A stretch of DNA of 64,000 nucleotides from Arctopsyche grandis (taxonomy: Eukaryota > Arthropoda > Insecta > Trichoptera > Hydropsychidae): the NCBI RefSeq assembly GCF_051622035.1, contig NC_135357.1, forward strand, positions 12,731,001-12,795,000, given 5' to 3'. The notes beneath the pieces are model-generated. The model searched no databases. It was given only the letters and a program-made list of their open reading frames with translations, and had not been told where the DNA came from. Both the position numbers and the translations under genes were made by a program. Shown here in pieces: positions 49,801 through 60,150 of the stretch (position 1 is its first letter; every line of letters begins with the position of its first letter).

Positions 49801-52800
49801 CTTTATAACCGAAGAAGAAAAATTTATTTTAGGATTTATTTTTATTAAATTAATTATTTAGCAGATAAATATAATTCTAAAAAGTTGTAAATACATAAAT
49901 TAATATGAAATTAAAATTATATGTACATAAAGCTAGAAATAATAGAATTTGTTTTTTAAAATTTTTGCATATTAAGTTTAGAAATATTTATACTAGTAAG
50001 AAATCAAATTAGTTCAAAACTGCGAGCACTATTAATTACATACCTACATAAATGTCTTTTATTATATATGAATATACAATACATAGATTTATTTCATTTT
50101 ATTTTATATTATTCTATTTTATTTTATATTATCCAATTATATTTTACATATACGGCCGCAAGGAGTTTTAAAATAATAAAAAAAGAAGTTACACGAAGTG
50201 AAAAAATAAATGAAATGAAAACAATAAAATTAAATGCATTTAGCATTTGTAAAAATTGGAAAAATAATAATGTAACAATAACAAGTCTGGGTAACGTTGA
50301 ATTTTTGTTATAATTATAATTATATACATAAAAGGCAAAATAGTTTTTGTATATACATACATATGTATGTATAATATATATGTATGTCACAGCGACAATG
50401 TGCATACGTGAATTCTATCAACTGAAATTTTTTTAGACAAAATGCGTGCACCAGACCACTAGAGAATTTATATGAAGTAATTTTTAGTTATTCCTTACTA
50501 TTTTATTTTATTTTTTAAAACTTATATTTTCCCATTATGCCATAATAGATAACCCTTGAGTGACACCTGTGGTATAAAAGTGGTACATATATAAATTAAT
50601 ATATTATAAGTTTGAAATCATATTCAAATTGTGGTGACATATTGGGCAGGATGGTTTTGCCAATTGGATGATGAATCGTTTCAACAATGAAATCAGATAA
50701 ACGGGCAAACTCTGATAGGAAACGATCGATTTGTAGTCAAAAATATCTAAATCTGAGCAGCAGCACTACAGAAATACTCCGAATAAATTCTCTTGAATTG
50801 AGGTCAACCCGGAACATCTCTATGATTAGCATCAACGCAACCACCGAGCTATACTGCTGAATTATTTGCATTTTTTATAGCAAAAGATCAACCAAAATGA
50901 TAAATTTATTATTTTACAAAGTATGATAGTAAAATATCATTAGTTCAACTATAGTTACTCTGTGTGTACTTACGTAGAAAATGTACATTGAAAATGTTGT
51001 AATCAATCTTCAACACGATTTTTCACACGAAAGTGTAGTTCAAAATTGCTTTACTGCCAAGATATAATTTGTTGCAAGGTATAAGATTAAATAAACAAAA
51101 TTAAATGTGATAAATTACCTCTGGTACCATGATGAGAGCTGGTATGTGAGGGAAAATGACGTCTCGCGGTGTGGTGGCATTAGTGGCAGTTATGGAGCAA
51201 GATATTTGATTAGTCCTTCCTCTGGTATTGCGAACCGACACCCTGAAGTCCACATAACGACCAGGCTCTAGTCGTCTCTGAAGCACCACATTAGCTTGGC
51301 AAACTGAATTGTAGCGGGTGCACGGCAACGTCTCCACGGACACATCAGCTCGACCGGTGTCACCTGCACAAAGAGCGACAGCAATTATTACTTCGAAGAT
51401 TATGAGACGTGACGCCCTTCCAAAAATTAGTCACTCCATTACGATCGGTACAGTGACTTGTCAAGTTCACAGCTTCAATTATGTACATACATACATTCGT
51501 AGACGAAGAGCCGTCTTTGTGATCCTTTGAACGTAACACCGTGAACCGACAAAACAAATAAAAACCCTACCTCTATCGGCTTGAGTAAACGAAAACCAAA
51601 TTCAATTTGGTCGAAACAAATAGACAATTTTGAAAGGTTTGTTCGTCTTAATGGGAAAAATACACACTAGAGCGGCAAGATTACACGACAAACTCCGAAT
51701 CATTGATTGATACTATTTCGTTTGTTCTTTGTGTTATTTTTTAGACCCCAAACGGTTCGGTTAATTAATGTTTGAATTTTCTCACCAAAACTTTTGATTA
51801 TAGAACTAAACTGAAGCTATGCATAATACTGTTGTCATGTCGATTGGATCCCTCTAACATAACATTAATATATAATATATGTAATATACTATTAAATTAG
51901 CTTAGTTTGTAAATTTGCCAATCCTTTCAAGAAAAGTAGATTAATGGTAAAAACACACTCAAAACAACGGCACGGCATGCCTAGATAGACCCCAGTTGTG
52001 AGAGGCGTGTCTTCTTGTCGTTGTTGATTCGAACGGTCATATTATTTTGAGTCTCCTACATTTCTTCGAATATGGAAATCAACGCTATCGATCACTGTTC
52101 AACATATGTCAATGCAAAGACAAACACTCCAGGGAGTGAGTTTTGCCAAGGATCGCGATAGCATAGATTAAGCGTGCTAGCGGTATTTTTTTGCATGTGC
52201 AAAACTATTTAAAGAAAATGTGTCGCGTACCACTGTACACCTTAACGATTTTGCCGAAACTTTTCGTTTACCTTTTCAATCCTAAATTTTCTAATATAAT
52301 GGGTCTCGTTACTGGGAGAACTTATTTAAGAGGTAAATTTACGTTTGTAATTTTATTTTACATTTGTATTTTACAACCTGCTCGCATCATTGTAAGTAAG
52401 TCTATATGCAAGTAGGAGTGTACCTTACTGGCGTATGTATGAGCAGGATACAGAAATCAATCCTAGTATCATATTTATACAAGAGATATTACTAGAATAA
52501 AAGTGTAGGACAAAGTTCTTTTTCGCCCACCCCTGTTATGCTGCAAATAGATTATCCTCTCCCTAATCATCTACATATGTATTTTACAAAATAAATTCGG
52601 TCTTCTCGATATTGTGCAGTAAATATTAGACTTTCGAGACTTAATCATTGAGATTTTTAATCCAAACACGAAATTAAGATATACGAAACTTACCGATCAT
52701 GTCGAATTGCAGTGGATAATCGAAGTCCTTGTCGTGAGCTCGTATTCTGTAAATTACAGATCCGACAGTAGCGTCTGCCGGCACTAAGACGAGTCTCATC

Positions 52801-52884
52801 AGGGTTGTATGATCGAACGTAGGATCTCCGCAGTTCGCCACAGTCGCCAATATCACTACCAGGAGCACTTGCAGCCATGTTAGC
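38156..52884 (-). CDS. Cad86C: Cadherin-86C-like (PCDH15-type) transmembrane cadherin, whole gene model
   Basis: Thirteen coding exons join with compatible phases: 52884-52694, 51363-51119, 47915-47832, 47703-47578, 47493-47229, 43797-43605, 43245-43002, 42926-42341, 42255-41904, 41818-41686, 41600-41470, 41387-41088 and 40886-38156. Each internal boundary has AG/GT. The protein is about 1860 residues: signal peptide (1-19), EC1 to EC6 (about 20-702), a membrane-adjacent domain (about 708-790), TM (about 816-841) and a tail of about 1020 residues. Linkers DVQDMPP (240), DVNDNPP (474) and DVNDETP (582) are classical calcium-binding cadherin motifs. EC1 has a PCTRYNSVC cysteine pair plus a third cysteine, as in protocadherin-15-type proteins. 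The six-repeat layout, furin site and long tail match insect Cad86C as I remember it, rather than Cad99C, which has 11 repeats and a short tail. Expected role: calcium-dependent adhesion at the epithelial apical or lateral surface. No ATG lies in frame in the first recognised exon, so a leader exon is required upstream. Confidence 0.85.
41088..41387 (-). CDS. Cad86C: Cad86C-like exon 12: juxtamembrane cytoplasmic region
   Basis: The acceptor is atattttag and the donor is GTAATA; phase 2 in, phase 2 out, residues 851-950. It starts RKRVIRVNSTDDDVHLVVRE and contains QAAEWYGRKEAWSAGQSDSR. As I recall, this WxGRxEAWS region is conserved in insect Cad86C proteins. No catalytic domain is recognisable. 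Confidence 0.88.
41470..41600 (-). CDS. Cad86C: Cad86C-like exon 11: transmembrane helix
   Basis: The acceptor is attttcag and the donor is GTAAAA; phase 0 in, phase 2 out, residues 808-850. TVYKAENK precedes a hydrophobic segment of about 26 residues, starting VLFWLLIFLAICILLALL and ending CCIC. It is followed by the cytosolic EGCPLYMPPRKR. The cluster of membrane-edge cysteines could be palmitoylated, which is inference. Confidence 0.93.
41686..41818 (-). CDS. Cad86C: Cad86C-like exon 10: end of membrane-adjacent domain and stalk
   Basis: The acceptor is atttag and the donor is GTAAGT; phase 2 in, phase 0 out, residues 763-807. SVVVATVLSAGNSLVDVSH is the last strand and helix of the membrane-adjacent domain. 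A Ser/Thr/Asn-rich stalk follows (NNKTTGTSSASVSTDDASV). Confidence 0.85.
41904..42255 (-). CDS. Cad86C: Cad86C-like exon 9: EC6 with furin site, and membrane-adjacent domain
   Basis: The acceptor is tatctttag and the donor is GTAAGC; phase 1 in, phase 2 out, residues 646-762. The EC6 loop that normally carries LDRE instead holds a basic insert, SKSRTKRQFEPEQ, with the furin-type RTKR site at residues 664-667. EC6 ends near TTIIRVYPPES. After that comes MLFVVPGINPDRQKTEEILS followed by GGKVTILEIRPY. I read this as a PCDH15-like membrane-adjacent (MAD12-type, ferredoxin-like) domain. Confidence 0.9.
42341..42926 (-). CDS. Cad86C: Cad86C-like exon 8: end of EC4, all of EC5, start of EC6
   Basis: This is the longest ectodomain exon, 586 nt, phase 0 in and phase 1 out, residues 451-645. 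The acceptor is ttttttag and the donor is GTAATT. It holds two canonical linkers, DVNDNPPTF (474) and DVNDETPEF (582), plus the EC5 motifs ELAENSTAGT, AEDIDTG, FDRE and EARDSDG. EC6 opens with YEFILAANLKNFT, which lacks the usual acidic residue at the repeat start, and continues with AIDKDSEPPNN. Confidence 0.95.
43002..43245 (-). CDS. Cad86C: Cad86C-like exon 7: EC4
   Basis: The acceptor is ttcaacag and the donor is GTAAGT; phase 2 in, phase 0 out, residues 369-450. It starts NYIARIDENSPQGS, a standard repeat opening with the DEN calcium residue. It contains DDDAGKNGVFSL (DxD-type motif) and RYLDFESRQSVTFQ (LDFE motif). Confidence 0.92.
43605..43797 (-). CDS. Cad86C: Cad86C-like exon 6: second half of EC3
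   Basis: The acceptor is tttcttcag and the donor is GTTAGT; phase 1 in, phase 2 out, residues 305-368. It encodes GDVTLERSLDEIAAISHVG and ends PERGNSPPYFEND. The linker to EC4 (ERGNSPPYF) lacks the full DxNDN motif, so the calcium site at this junction may be weak. Confidence 0.9.
43798..47228 (-). other. cadherin intron between model exons 5 and 6
   Basis: A 3.4-kb intron with no other gene. It contains a G homopolymer at about 44949-44963, next to gggggcgcctggaattcacg, and ACATAC microsatellites at 44460-44480 and 46143-46175. A TATA-like gggtatataaatatg at 45833 precedes a 61-codon open frame and is probably coincidental. Confidence 0.6.
47229..47493 (-). CDS. Cad86C: Cad86C-like exon 5: end of EC2, EC2-EC3 linker, first half of EC3
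   Basis: The acceptor is tttatag and the donor is GTGAGT; phase 0 in, phase 1 out, residues 217-304. DAYAEPKKD ends EC2. The linker QDVQDMPPVF is a variant of the DxNDNxPxF calcium motif, with Q in place of N. VRVHAEDGDKG supplies the DxD motif of EC3. Confidence 0.9.
47578..47703 (-). CDS. Cad86C: Cad86C-like exon 4: EC2 core
   Basis: A 126-nt, phase 0-0 exon coding residues 175-216. The acceptor is ccgtgcag and the donor is GTGAGT. GPLDFETQSMYHLTVLAN carries the LDFE calcium-binding motif and the following beta strand of EC2. Confidence 0.9.
47832..47915 (-). CDS. Cad86C: Cad86C-like exon 3: start of EC2
   Basis: An 84-nt, phase 0-0 exon coding residues 147-174 (DAKRGTELDYIVARKNP through VYLELW). 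The acceptor is gttacag and the donor is GTACGT. It was found by splice continuity and lies within a longer non-coding frame. DAKRGTEL occupies the place of the usual xExxPxGT start of a cadherin repeat. Confidence 0.88.
48195..48627 (+). mobile_element. longest SINE copy, tail type B, inside a cadherin intron
   Basis: The head has agcatagctcggtcgttaagc (A box) and gggttcgatcccatg, a near-perfect B box, so it is tRNA-derived. The body (gtcgaccgttttctatcagag, tttgccaatttttctgatttc) matches the other copies. The 3' part differs: it carries a hairpin, accaggaaggc at 48557 pairing with gccttcctggt, then (AAAT)n. The host intron is between exons 2 and 3 of the cadherin model, in antisense orientation to the gene. 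Confidence 0.8.
49461..49491. repeat. (CTG/TTG)n trinucleotide repeat in a cadherin intron
   Basis: gctgctgctgttgttgctg followed by ttgttgctgg. It lies inside the intron between model exons 2 and 3, so it is not translated. Confidence 0.85.
50537..50860 (-). mobile_element. SINE copy, tail type A, inverted, inside a cadherin intron
   Basis: On the minus strand it runs from ttcagcagtatagctcggtgg at about 50860, through a degenerate B box (tccgggttgacctc), aatcgatcgtttcctatcag and gtttgcccgtttatctg, to cacaggtgtcactcaaggg. It lies in the same intron as the copy at 48195 and in the opposite orientation. Confidence 0.75.
51119..51363 (-). CDS. Cad86C: Cad86C-like exon 2: rest of EC1
   Basis: The acceptor tttgtgcag precedes 51363 and the donor GTAATT follows 51119. 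Phase 1 in gives GDTGRADVSVETLPC; phase 0 out ends ALIMVPE. It encodes residues 65-146. The PCTRYNSVC pair and the later ISCSITATN cysteine are typical of the first repeat of PCDH15/Cad86C-type cadherins. VVLQRRLEPGRYVDFRV is the stretch that normally holds the strand following the LDxE-like position. Confidence 0.9.
52694..52884 (-). CDS. Cad86C: Cad86C-like exon 1 of model: signal peptide and start of EC1
   Basis: The acceptor ctttctcag ends at 52885 and the donor GTAAG begins at 52693. The exon enters in phase 2 and leaves in phase 1. If the preceding exon ends in AT, the first codon becomes ATG and the protein begins MLTWLQVLLVVILATVANC, a textbook signal peptide with cleavage expected near ANC/GDPTF. 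EC1 follows, with RIRAHDKDFDYPL carrying the acidic DKD calcium-type motif. The unspliced upstream reading frame stays open to about 52973 but contains no ATG, so initiation by read-through is unlikely. Confidence 0.85.
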
Positions 52885-53744
52885 CTGAGAAAGAAACAGC
52901 ATTTTAATAACAAGTTCAGCAATTTACATTCTCGCCGATAGTAATTACAAAATGGCGTCAGTCTAAAAGCCACATCGAAGAGAACGACTTATTTTTTTGA
53001 TACCAATATCATAAGAATCAAATACACGATAGAAATTTCGACCAAATTGAAATACAGACGTCGTAACTACATACATATTATGGATAAATTGAAGTATGAC
53101 GACTTTGCTCGTCACGATGTACGAATAATTAATATGTACATTGAAAATTGATATGATACGTATGTATATCCACTGAATCGAAAAATTTACATTACCACTT
53201 CGAGCGATCGTTCACCTTTTCTTATGCATATTTTAGATGTTTCCTGTCGCATTCGATTATGTACCATTCGTTGTAAAAATTTGTCGCTCTAAATTTAAAA
53301 CGTCGCACGCTATCTATATACCCAAATTGTATTGAATACATATATTTTAATTTAAAATAAAAATTGCCACTATACATCTGCGTATACGTTACAATATGAC
53401 AAACACTCTCGAATATTGTATAATATATAATATATATGTATGCATAATTATTGCATATTTCACCTTTATGGGAGGATACTTAAGTTAACGACCGGTCCAT
53501 TTTACTTTTTTTATGTAATATTATTATGTAGTGGACGACTGGGTTGACTTGACGTGTTTTTCAGAGCTCGATATCGATTCAAGTATAAGTAATTTATTCA
53601 GAGTGTTGTTTGGAATGTTTTTCAGGTAGTTTCGAAGATAGCAATTTTGCATAAGTGGCCGGTGGAAAAATATCATGACGCTGTTTTTATATGTAAACAA
53701 TACAACATGTTTTATAACTACAAAAAATATTGATAAACACATGG

Positions 53745-53748
<4 letters not shown>

Positions 53749-53838
<90 letters not shown>
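53749..53838. repeat. (AT)n microsatellite upstream of cadherin exon 1
   Basis: About 90 bp of uninterrupted AT. It lies inside the first intron if the leader exon ends at 53864. Confidence 0.97.
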
Positions 53839-53842
<4 letters not shown>

Positions 53843-53863
53843 TATATTAAATATAATACTTAC

Positions 53864-53960
53864 ATGAGATGAAAATATAAAAAAAAATGTGTCACATCAA
53901 ATTAACATATTGGAAATTTATGCATTTCAAAAACATATAGTTTATAAATACACGTTTTAT
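53864..53960 (-). other. candidate leader (5' UTR) exon of the cadherin gene, 5' end unknown
   Basis: On the minus strand the sequence reads ttcatctcAT|GTAAGTATT, a strong donor directly after AT. Splicing to 52884 would make ATG CTA ACA TGG and start the signal peptide. The upstream sequence is AT-rich with no independent support, and an (AT)n array lies immediately downstream inside the putative intron. The upper boundary given is nominal. The true leader exon could instead lie farther upstream or outside the window. Confidence 0.25.
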
Positions 53961-55807
53961 GATATTAAGGGTAAACCGTGTAACACGTAACCGTTTAAAG
54001 CAGGTCATGTTATTCCTCGTGCGTTTTTCCACTAACATACATACATTATTCTGTAACGATTTTGAGCAACGCTGACATAAAAATTGCAAATCAAGATAAG
54101 CGTCCACTTCACAAACAAAAATGGAAATTTAAGACCCGAAATTTAATATAAAAAAATAGGGTGGAAAATCACGAAACGGTAAAAGCTTTCCAAGAAAACG
54201 ACGATCATGTGTGCTTAACCTTAACCCGATTTCGGAAAAGTGTGAGGTCTTGGAAAAGCGAAGGTGCTAATCAATCGTAATTTTTCGTGGTAGAGAGCCA
54301 TTTGTTTCAGAGATTAAATAAATGTGCGTGTTGAGACTTTTTCGTTTACTATTTTCGGCAGTGACTTACTCGACCCGTTCAAGGATGAAGGCGTAAATTA
54401 TAAGAAAATTCGGAAAAGTGTCACTCTATGAATGATCACCACTGTCGAATAACATATATCGAATATATTACTGAAATCCAAGTACGTACAAAAATAACAC
54501 GCTTTTGACGTCGATAAAATTCAGAAGTAAAATATATGTACATACACACATACATACATATGTACGTATATCAAGTCATTTTGCATGTTTTGAAACAATT
54601 AATTTATAACATCACTAATGTATTTTAATTGGGGAAAACCTGGTTTACATTTTCACCGTTGTTACTTTCATGCTACTCTTGGAATACGTGGCGAAGGAAC
54701 GCGTGACGTTAGCGTTGTGAAAAACACGTAACGTAACGTAACGCTACATTCGCACGATTCTACAATATCTTACAAGCAACGAATTATTTCAGCGGTTGAA
54801 AATCTAAGAAGATATACATTTACAAGCTAGTATGCAAATACTTTCAATCAAAATAAAATCAAATATAAAAGCCAAAAGCTGCGTTATGGCCTTATGCGGC
54901 GTAAAAATGCAATCGGAATCCGAGACATTTCGAAATAATGGCGATTTTTTTGTAATAACTATCCGAGAGTATTAGGAGAGCATGAAAATGACGCGGTGTG
55001 AGCATATTTTTTAATCGGTCCATGAAAAAATGTTCATGAGCGGCGCGCGATGACCGAACAGCTGTTCGAGCGCTATCTCTACCGTTAGGTTAGTTCAGTA
55101 CATACTCGAACGAAAATACCATCACAATCTTCAAAATAGTGTGTAGTAAAGTTTATCTCTTTTAATACGTCCTGTAATAAAAATCCCATCATTTTTTAAT
55201 GTACCCGTACACTTTTAGGTCAAGAAAAATTGCGATAGACGGTGTTGGCGACTAATAGCCATAACCCCAAACCTCTTCGGTGAGCACTTCAGAACAACGT
55301 ACCTTATTTATAATTCACCCTGCCAAAGTGCCGTGTTGCCGACCTCATTGTTAGCCCTAGTCTAATCGATATTAACCCCCATAATATTACGGCCACGTGA
55401 TCGATGTTTTGACGGGTATTATCGGACGGCTGGATCTGGACGACGGCGACTACCATAATTCCATTGTGCCGAATTTGAAATTGATTTTTCCAGGTAAAAA
55501 AAATTAGGTCGATTTCCCTAAAATGTCTACAGTACTGAGAAATACGCATTTAGTCTTATTATTCATGTTCGAAGAATAAATCATGTTTTAATATGTTTGA
55601 AGGACAAAATTTTGTTGATAATGGCACATACTACAAATATAACTACATACATATGTATAGTGATTAGGAGAGAAAAAGTTTAAAAATATGGTCATTAATT
55701 TCAAGTTCAAACACTTTAACAAGTACACAGAAAATGAAGTAAAAGTATTATTTACATTAAAATATTTATAATATGTAGGTATAATCGAAGGAATTGAAAA
55801 AAATCTT

Positions 55808-56350
55808 GGGTTTCTGATTTTCCGGACTTTTTCAATTCCCGGGACACGGGACGGATCTTACGATCGTTCTCGGGATTTCCGGGATAAAATTATTTTTTCC
55901 AATTTAATTTGTTTTTTATTAGAATGAAATTTATTTATTTTTTTACAAAATATTAAAAAAAAGAAACGATATATCCATTAAATGGAAAAAATGTTAGTAT
56001 AGTAGAAAATATGAAATAGCTTCTTAAGTAAACTAAGATATTTAAATGAGAATCCGAAAAACAATTTCCAGATTTAGTACAACCTTCCAGCAATGGAAAA
56101 ACTCTTTCAGCTTCGGTTGAAGTTGATTCTGAATTTTTAAAACTACTAAAATATATTTTTTTAAATGATATATTTTTTCTTGTTTCTTTAATTTATTTTT
56201 TTAAGTGGGGGTTATTTTTATATACGTTATTTTGTGGATTTCATAGCTCCCTTTGATTTAATTATTCTTCTCGGGATTCGAGATGAGAATTCTCGTGACA
56301 CGGGATATCAAAAATTCCGTGAATTCCTGGGAATTATTTTAGTAAAAACC
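55808..56350. mobile_element. candidate element with subterminal CGGGA repeats
   Basis: The ends carry repeated cccggga, cgggat and acacggga motifs (55833-55885 and 56270-56332) around an AT-rich core. gggtttctgattttccgg on the left is loosely mirrored by gggaattattttagtaaaaacc on the right. This is the same architecture as 30426-31006. No coding sequence. Confidence 0.4.
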
Positions 56351-59300
56351 AAAGCGAAGTGATAAATGTACTAAACATTGTATAGTACGTATGATTCTTG
56401 AGGAAATTCAGAATAAAGGAAAGAAAACCAAATGTACAAATTTTGGGCAGATGAAAATTGAGAGCTAAGAAAAATATGCAGTATGGATTGAAGCGGACTT
56501 TATTCAGCAGCATAAAAGCGATGGTTAAAGACTAATTGTATACATACATACATATACCATAAAACTAAATTCTGTAACTGATTTCAAAGATAGGTGTGGT
56601 AAATATTTTAAGTATACGATCATTCATTTACAATCGGTTATAAACTCTTATTAGTAGGAATTTAATTATGATGTTAAAAAAAGATAGATTCGTTTCTCCG
56701 AATATTTTTTATTGTTTCAAAATTATCAACAATCAAGGATGATTATATCGTATTTTTGTTTGGTGTTTATGTGAACCCGTACATTTCCCAAAACAAAAAT
56801 TTATGCGACCTAAAAAAATATAATATTTTAATTGCAATTAATTGGTGTAAATAAATAAAGCATCCTTAATAGCGGCCGTAATAAATAACACGAAGCTATT
56901 TCTTAATAGAGCAAAGGAGATGTGGATACCGGCAAATGAAAAAAAAAAGAGGGACCTTATTGCCGTCAATAAATCAGTCCATGGCATAATTGTTTTCATA
57001 CATTTATCGTTGGCAAAATGGCGAGAGATGCCTAGAGGTATCTTGGTTTTAATATGATCTTAATTGCATATTTATAGTACGTACGAACATCGCACACTTA
57101 AAAATAACCACCCAAGAATCGACCGTAGATGTTTAACTTTGCTTAATACCTTTACAGCCCGGGAAAATGCCCGTTTAGAACAATTAAAATCAACGGGCCA
57201 AACATCGTCAGTACATGAATATGCGAGATGATCTCCGAAAGGTATGACTGGGTATGAATAAAAAAAAACTAAGACTGGAATTAATATCTGATGAACGTTG
57301 AAAAAGTGCCTATCAATCATTAACGGGAGGGTTTTCGAACATTAAAGGTTGTCTTATCGAATTTGGTTCGAGGGCATCCATTGGGAACACGAAGATCAAT
57401 CCATATCTCATATTCGTATAACGCAATAAATTGACGTGAGAAAAAAATAGTAAAACTTCCTACATACATATGTATGTATATAAAACGAGTGCGTATTTAA
57501 ATATTTAATTTTGAATTATGACCATAGTTTATTGGCCATCGAATTATAAAATCAAAAATATGAACTACATTGTATATATTAATATAGTTTACACATAAAT
57601 ATATTTTAAAAGCACACATATGTACATACATACATATATATGAATAAACTAAACTACCTCTAGAAGAAAAGATGAAGAACCGGTCTTCAATGTGAATGGA
57701 TTCTTACATTCGTCCTTCAATATCTTAATAAAACAGTTTAGCTACTTTGTACTTTAATTATTTCAATTACAACTGTTGAACGATAAATACCAAGGCTGTA
57801 TTATATATATACCTATGCATAGCTTCGGGGAAAGATGAATAGAAACATCGAATTCGATCATATAAAAGGATATCCTGCTTCTAAAATAGTTCAAATCGTG
57901 GGAATCATCATGAAAATAAATTTTATTACATCGTTAATTCAACTAACATACATACATACATGTCGAAATTCTATATGATAGAAAGAAAAACTAATAAAAA
58001 CCTTGTAAAAACGATTCAATGCATCAACATTAAAATAAAATACAAACATACCTTCACACGTGTGCGAGAGTATTTAGTCAAGATCTAGTTTATTGTATAT
58101 AATATTTAATTAAATATTACCGAAGCGTTATTTATTCGAATACGTATCTACGTATTTATAAAAAAATGTGATAATATCTCAAATTTCAACCTGTCACATA
58201 TCGTTACAACGAATTAATTACGAATAAGAAAACGAAGGTGGACATGAAACATATTTTTTAACACATAATTGATTTTTCTGTCGCGCATTGTCAATAAATA
58301 ATACGATCGAATCTGCTGTATATAAAAACACTCATTATATTCGAGATTATTATAGCATGTAAAGTTTTTCAAATTATTTAGAAACACGGCTCAAAGAATG
58401 CTATGCAAGCATAATATATACCACAAAATATATAATCAAAATTGCACAAACACTAAAATTTTCAACGTGAACCTGTCATCTAATTTGCACACCAGGCAAG
58501 ATTGTAAAACATGCAAATTTTAATTATGTACATGAGGGTGTTTATTGGTCGACACAAATTGAAATGTCCGTCCAGCACATACAACCTTATAATTACTTCA
58601 TCGAAGCAACGTGAACTTGTGTACCAATATTAGGCATTGAATCGCTCGTAATTATGGTAATTGAATATCAATTTTCCTCTCAGTGGTATGCGTCAATGTG
58701 TGCACAGAATCAGACGGCTGTTCATTTGTCTGACAGACGTGCAAAAACGGCATTCTTCAGACAAGAAGTATTTAATTGACGGCGCCGACTCAAAATATTC
58801 AATTTGAATATTAAACGCTCCTCATTACTTGTTTTTTTTTTTGCAATACAATATGGCAACAAACGGCCTACATACATTATACATAAGTACATACATGCAT
58901 ATGTACTTGTCGCATGCCATGATGTGTACTATGTATGTAAATTGATCGGTGAAAAATTGCGAACCCTATTTTAGGAAAATCCGGAAAAAATCAAGGTCAC
59001 CACACATTGTTACGTAACATACATTTGTTTCATATCCATATGCTTTGACTTTTGAATTGTTCTCTATATTCAATGTTTGTTTTTGTATATCATAATACCT
59101 ATATTTATAGCCACTACTAAATACACATTTTTGAAAGTGAAACTTTCTATAGGATTATATATTTATAAATATACGGTTTTATGCTGCTGAAAATTTTTAC
59201 AGCTGAAACATTGCATGAAATTAAAGTGAGATGCTGGGAAGAATTGTCTCGTGACTCATCTCTCACTTCTCCTTAAGAATTACCTCAAAATCTCATCTGC

Positions 59301-59637
59301 TTTTTACCTAATGTTTATGTAGATTTTGCGTGAAGAAGTTTCACTTATGTACTGATTTTAAAATAAAGTATAAAATACTGTACATTGAGTAAACAAAGTT
59401 AAATACAATACAGTATCAATACATATTTACGAAAATTACAAAAATACAATTCGAAGTGACTAGTTTTATATATTTTAGGTATATTATTTATCATCATTGC
59501 TGAGATGTTTAAGATGAAAAAATAAACTACATATGAGCCGTTATATTTAAAAGTGGCGGAAGTCTAATTTTTGATTCCAAAAACACTAGCTCTATTTGAA
59601 TTCTCAAATTGTAATCATTTTTAAATATTGTTAAAAG

Positions 59638-59639
<2 letters not shown>

Positions 59640-59687
<48 letters not shown>
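59640..59687. repeat. (AT)n microsatellite
   Basis: About 48 bp of AT dinucleotides in the upstream gene-free region. Confidence 0.97.
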
Positions 59688-59695
<8 letters not shown>

Positions 59696-59831
59696 TGTTT
59701 TGCGAGATATTGCTCGAAAAAGTTGATTTATGCCAATTTCAATTATAACGGCTCAAATACATACATACATATATCTTATTCGAATATACCAAGGCAAACA
59801 GTTGTTAACATTTATAATTCAATTAAGTTAA

Positions 59832-60150
59832 GCCTGCAGTATAGCTTGGTGATTGCGTTAATGCTAATCACCGAGAGGTTCCGAGTTCAACCCCTGGTTT
59901 GACCTCAATTGAAAATAATTTATACAGAGTAAGTCAGACTTGGATATTTGTGACTCCAAGTCGATCATTTTCTATCGAAGTTACCACTTTATCTGATTTC
60001 ATTGTTGAAAAGACTCCTCATCAAACCGGCTACTAACCACTAACCTACCTAATATTTGTCACCATTATTTAAATATGACTTAAAATTTATATATATACAA
60101 CTTTAAAACCAAAGGTGTCGCTCAGGGGCAACTGGTAATGGCATGTGGTG
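59832..60150 (+). mobile_element. SINE copy, tail type A
   Basis: The head gcctgcagtatagcttggtg and the B-box-like ccgagttcaacccctgg are clear. The body has gtcgatcattttctatcgaag and the end is aaaggtgtcgctcaggggc then aatggca. It lies upstream of the recognised cadherin exons. Confidence 0.8.

Larger units (their letters stand above)
53970..59831. other. upstream region of the cadherin gene
   Basis: No second gene recognised. It may hold leader exons or enhancers of the cadherin gene. An acgta pentamer run lies at about 54726-54741. ACATAC/TATGTA microsatellites are frequent (54537-54565, 57463-57482, 57615-57640, 58858-58905). Confidence 0.45.

Noticed and set aside
52885..52973. Translation start upstream of exon 1 by read-through of the acceptor
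   Set aside because: The open frame there contains no ATG; its first codon is GTG, and a good pyrimidine-rich acceptor sits at 52885.
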